Origin: an uncultured Clostridia bacterium
GTDB taxonomy: Bacteria > Bacillota > Clostridia > Peptostreptococcales > Anaerovoracaceae
Length of the DNA stretch: 17,018 nucleotides
Direction: 5' to 3'
NCBI GenBank assembly: GCA_937928455.1
Contig: CALFUG010000165.1
Span: 1 to 17,018, forward strand
Part shown: piece by piece, positions 14,617-17,018 of the stretch
Numbering within the stretch: position 1 is the first letter of the stretch
Layout of the letters: every line of letters begins with the position of its first letter
Notes under the pieces: generated by a model
What the model was told of the DNA's origin: nothing
Database searches by the model: none
Seen by the model: only the letters and a program-made list of their open reading frames with translations
Position numbers and translations under genes: made by a program

Positions 14617-15529
14617 CGCTCTTCCCTGCCAGATACTCTTTTCTCTCCCCTATGGTGAAAAATACCAAACCTATCCAAATAATGATAAAGGCCACGAACT
14701 GAATCCCATCAAAAGGCTCTTTAAACAAGAAGATTCCAATGACTAGAGTAATGGAAGGCGCAATATACTCTATGATTCCCATGGTGACCAGTGGCAATCG
14801 GTTAATGCCAACTGCAAACAACCCCAACGGAATCACTGTAATGACTCCCGTCAGTAGCAACAAAACATACTGATATGGCTCCCCAACCCCCAGAGCTCCT
14901 TCTCCCTTCGCTTCTAAGTAAATGACCACTACCAACGCTGGGATTGCTAAAAACATGGTCTCGTAAAGAAGGGAAAGCAGTGCTTCCAATCGATAGCTTT
15001 TCTTGATAGCAGCATAAAGGGCAAAGCTAGTAGCAAGGCCAAGGGCCACAAAAGGCACTTCCCCAAAATGAATTAAAATAATTACAATGCCAAACAAGGC
15101 CAATCCAAAGGCTACTTTTTTGTAGCCTGTGATCCGTTCTTTAAAAAACAGAATTCCAAACACACAAACAATCAGCGGTTCCAGGTAATAGCCTATTGAG
15201 GTTTGAATGACAAAATTCGCATTCACTGCCCAAATGTATAGAGACCAATTCCCGGTAATCACAATCCCTGCCAAAAAGTATCGTATGGCCAATCCTTTGA
15301 TCCGAAGGGGGGCAATGATTCCTTTCCAACCGTACGTTTTAAGGCTGGCCAAGAAACAAACCAGGGCTACCAGAAAGATTCGATAGAAAATAATCACGAA
15401 AGAATCGATGGGCCGCAGCGCTTGCCAATAAATAGGTAACAGCCCCCATAACACGGCACATGTCAGGGCGGCTGTCATTCCTACCGCATATTCACTTTTT
15501 CCTTTGATGTCTGTTGTCGCTTCCCCCAT
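14606..15529 (-). CDS. rarD: EamA family transporter, RarD type
   Basis: A 307-aa drug/metabolite transporter superfamily permease with two EamA repeats and ten predicted membrane helices. The N-terminal ALTCAVLWGLLPIYWQALRPIDSFVIIFYRI (about 22-52) is diagnostic of the RarD subgroup (WGLxPxYW...R.I). The second repeat includes LPLVTMGIIEYIAPSITLVIGIFLFKEPF (about 244-272). RarD was named after a chloramphenicol-sensitivity locus, but a confirmed substrate is lacking, so drug or amino-acid-like export are both only guesses. ATG is 2 nt past the stop of the acidic unknown protein and has GAGGAG overlapping that stop, which indicates translational coupling. It overlaps the YkvI gene by 11 nt. 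Confidence 0.93.
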   Translation of the reverse strand: MGEATTDIKGKSEYAVGMTAALTCAVLWGLLPIYWQALRPIDSFVIIFYRIFLVALVCFLASLKTYGWKGIIAPLRIKGLAIRYFLAGIVITGNWSLYIWAVNANFVIQTSIGYYLEPLIVCVFGILFFKERITGYKKVAFGLALFGIVIILIHFGEVPFVALGLATSFALYAAIKKSYRLEALLSLLYETMFLAIPALVVVIYLEAKGEGALGVGEPYQYVLLLLTGVITVIPLGLFAVGINRLPLVTMGIIEYIAPSITLVIGIFLFKEPFDGIQFVAFIIIWIGLVFFTIGERKEYLAGKSDGR

Positions 15530-15531
15530 GT

Positions 15532-16104
15532 CTACTCCTCAAAATCTTCCGGATACTCTTCGTCTATCTCCGTATCTTCTTCCTCCATATCCTTTATGGA
15601 ATATGTCATGATATGTTCATCCAATGGATAATCCTTGGCGGATGAAAAATCATAGTCATTTTCCTGTCCTTCCAACTTCTCCAACCGGGAAATGGCCAAG
15701 GCTTCCATCACCGTAACTTGCTTTTCTTCGTTCTTCTCTCTGCTTTTGATGAAGACCTTAGATTCATTGATGTACCACTCTTTGAACCGTAAAATCTCTT
15801 CCGTGAAAAATATCCAGTCTCGATCATCTTCCAAGTTCTCAGAGAGCCCCATCAATGCTCTTTTAATCATTTCCAACAAGGTGAAAATATCCGCTTCCGT
15901 ATCTGGACATGCCTCCTGGGCTTCATTAAAATATCCTTCCAAAAGCTCCGACATCACCCCGTCCGGTACTCCTCTTAATAGGCGGTACAATGCACCGGAT
16001 GAAATAGGTTCATGGCCTTCTATCAAGTCCGCCATGTTTTCAAAATACTCAAATTCAGAAGGGTCCTCTAGCCCCAGGTAATCTAATAGCTCTTCATAAT
16101 CCAT
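15532..16104 (-). CDS. Hypothetical acidic protein, 190 aa
   Basis: I do not recognise this protein. It is soluble and very acidic: it opens with DYEELLDYLGLEDPSEFEYFENMADLIEG and ends with DMEEEDTEIDEEYPEDFEE. Most of it should be helical (LYRLLRGVPDGVMSELLEGYF, DIFTLLEMIKRALMGLSENL, IFFTEEILRFKEWYINESKVFI), with a less ordered C-terminal quarter after about residue 140. No cysteine cluster, signal peptide, membrane segment or nucleotide-binding motif is visible. ATG has GGGGGAG 8 nt upstream. It lies 16 nt after murI and 2 nt before rarD, so it is a normal member of the operon. The open frame, good SD and tight spacing support a real gene; its function is unknown. Confidence 0.87.
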   Translation of the reverse strand: MDYEELLDYLGLEDPSEFEYFENMADLIEGHEPISSGALYRLLRGVPDGVMSELLEGYFNEAQEACPDTEADIFTLLEMIKRALMGLSENLEDDRDWIFFTEEILRFKEWYINESKVFIKSREKNEEKQVTVMEALAISRLEKLEGQENDYDFSSAKDYPLDEHIMTYSIKDMEEEDTEIDEEYPEDFEE

Positions 16105-16120
16105 TGGTTCGCTCCCCCGT

Positions 16121-16939
16121 TTATGTATATTGATCCAACTCTAAATTCCGAAATTCAATTTTTGCCTCTGTGTTTTCAAATATTCGATGAATCATATTCA
16201 CAAAGTTTTCCGACAAATCCGATGCATAAAAAATATTTTCCCCTGTTAATGCATCTGCAAACAGGTTGTGCTCTCCCAAGGTTTTTTCTACTTCATATGC
16301 CATCACTTCACTGGGATCGATAATTCGTAGATTCGGATAGATTCTTTCAATATCTCCCCGAATCAACGGATAATGAGTACATCCAAGTACCAGTGTATCA
16401 ATTCGATTTTCCAATACAAAATCGTCCAAATAATAACGGATTGTCATGTCCATAATATCATGATGGATAATACCCTCTTCAATCAAAGGCACCAACGCCG
16501 GACAAGACTTCTGAAATACTGGTATATCTGGATTTTGCTTCCAAATCTGCTCTGGATATACTCGACTCTCAATGGTTACCTTTGTTCCAATGATACCCAC
16601 CTTATGATCCGAAGTGGACATTTTCCCCGTATGACGGGAAGCAGGCTCAATCATACCTAATATGGGAATATCCGGAAATCGATGTGTCAAGACAGGAATA
16701 CTGGTGGCACTTACGGTATTACAAGCAATCACAATCATTTTTACTTGATGTTCCACCAAAAAATCGGCGATTTGTTGCGCAAACATTTGAATGGTCTGCA
16801 CGGACTTTGATCCATAAGGTGTTCGAGCGGTATCTCCAAAATATATAATCTTTTCCTTCGGCAGAAGGTTCATTATATATGGGATACAAGTCAACCCGCC
16901 TAAGCCGGAATCGAAAAACCCGATGGGCCGATTATCCAT
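16121..16939 (-). CDS. murI: Glutamate racemase
   Basis: Interconverts L- and D-glutamate, supplying D-Glu for peptidoglycan; cofactor-independent. At 272 aa it has the whole family pattern: IGFFDSGLGGLT (6-17, Asp10 and Ser11), YFGDTARTPYG (33-43), the first catalytic cysteine Cys73 in ACNTVSATS, PILGMIEPA (92-100), and the second catalytic pair Cys187 and His189 in LGCTHYPL. I start at ATG 16937-16939 because GGGAGGG lies 9 nt upstream and the next residues (MDNRPIGFFDSG) match the usual N-terminus. A TTG 11 codons further up would sit at the predicted transcription start and is rejected. It is the first gene of the operon with the acidic protein, RarD, YkvI and MBL genes. Confidence 0.97.
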   Translation of the reverse strand: MDNRPIGFFDSGLGGLTCIPYIMNLLPKEKIIYFGDTARTPYGSKSVQTIQMFAQQIADFLVEHQVKMIVIACNTVSATSIPVLTHRFPDIPILGMIEPASRHTGKMSTSDHKVGIIGTKVTIESRVYPEQIWKQNPDIPVFQKSCPALVPLIEEGIIHHDIMDMTIRYYLDDFVLENRIDTLVLGCTHYPLIRGDIERIYPNLRIIDPSEVMAYEVEKTLGEHNLFADALTGENIFYASDLSENFVNMIHRIFENTEAKIEFRNLELDQYT

Positions 16940-16977
16940 ATGCCAATTCCCTCCCACTGTGTTATAATACAACCATT

Positions 16978-17006
16978 ATTATACATGAAGGCTCTTTTAA
17001 AGTAAA
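16978..17006 (-). promoter_or_regulatory. Sigma-A promoter for the murI operon
   Basis: On the minus strand TTTACT (17001-17006) and a perfect TATAAT (16978-16983) are separated by exactly 17 nt. The predicted start is near 16971, giving a leader of about 32 nt that contains the GGGAGGG SD (16949-16955). The short space to the window edge means the upstream gene cannot be seen. Confidence 0.78.
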
Positions 17007-17018
17007 CAAACAGGAGTG

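Noticed and set aside
16940..16972. Upstream TTG start for murI adding 11 residues
   Set aside because: It coincides with the predicted transcription start and lies upstream of the SD, and the family N-terminus begins at the ATG at 16939.
1..17018. Search for CRISPR, IS elements, prophage, tRNA, toxin-antitoxin or defence genes
   Set aside because: No repeat arrays, transposase motifs, tRNA-like ends or such gene families were seen; the window is core chromosome with uniform composition.

Overview
The window looks like a piece of a Clostridia-type (low-to-mid GC Firmicutes) chromosome. Supporting signs are the conserved block dnaG-rpoD-trmK-nif3, an AbrB-type regulator with a CxxC...CxxC tail, an SLH-anchored surface protein, a class A RNase P RNA, G-rich Shine-Dalgarno (SD) sequences, and tightly packed co-directional operons. 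I cannot name a genus. Everything is on the minus strand except the truncated gene at the left edge.

Layout, in minus-strand transcription order (right to left). (1) A good sigma-A promoter at 16978-17006 drives murI (glutamate racemase), an acidic protein of unknown function, a RarD-type EamA transporter, a YkvI-family membrane protein and an MBL-fold hydrolase. These genes overlap or are at most 16 nt apart and look like one operon. (2) A 103-bp gap carries a candidate promoter whose -10 lies inside a 7-9-7 inverted repeat. It precedes an unknown 232-aa protein and an AbrB-family regulator, which are closed by a hairpin terminator at 11425-11451. (3) Next come a secreted phosphodiester-glycosidase protein with three SLH domains, an M16 peptidase, dUTPase (dut), a DUF47/PhoU-like protein and a dGTPase-like HD hydrolase (dgt). 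These are almost gap-free and end in a perfect 13-bp inverted repeat at 5691-5727. (4) Then the macromolecular-synthesis block follows: dnaG, rpoD, trmK (TTG start) and a nif3-like gene, with rnpB (RNase P RNA) 15 nt after the nif3 stop. (5) On the plus strand, the C-terminal half of a MATE transporter converges on rnpB. A hairpin at 767-801 separates them.

Functionally the window is mostly housekeeping: replication priming, the main sigma factor, dNTP-pool hygiene (dut, dgt), tRNA modification and processing, and cell-wall precursor supply. Three less characterised pieces are inserted: the SLH/NAGPA surface protein, the unknown-AbrB pair, and the acidic unknown-RarD-YkvI-MBL set. I found no CRISPR array, insertion sequence, tRNA, phage gene or toxin-antitoxin pair, and no convincing new system. 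The most interesting signals are regulatory: a sigma-H-like promoter overlapping the terminator between dgt and dnaG, and the dyad across the promoter before the unknown-AbrB pair.
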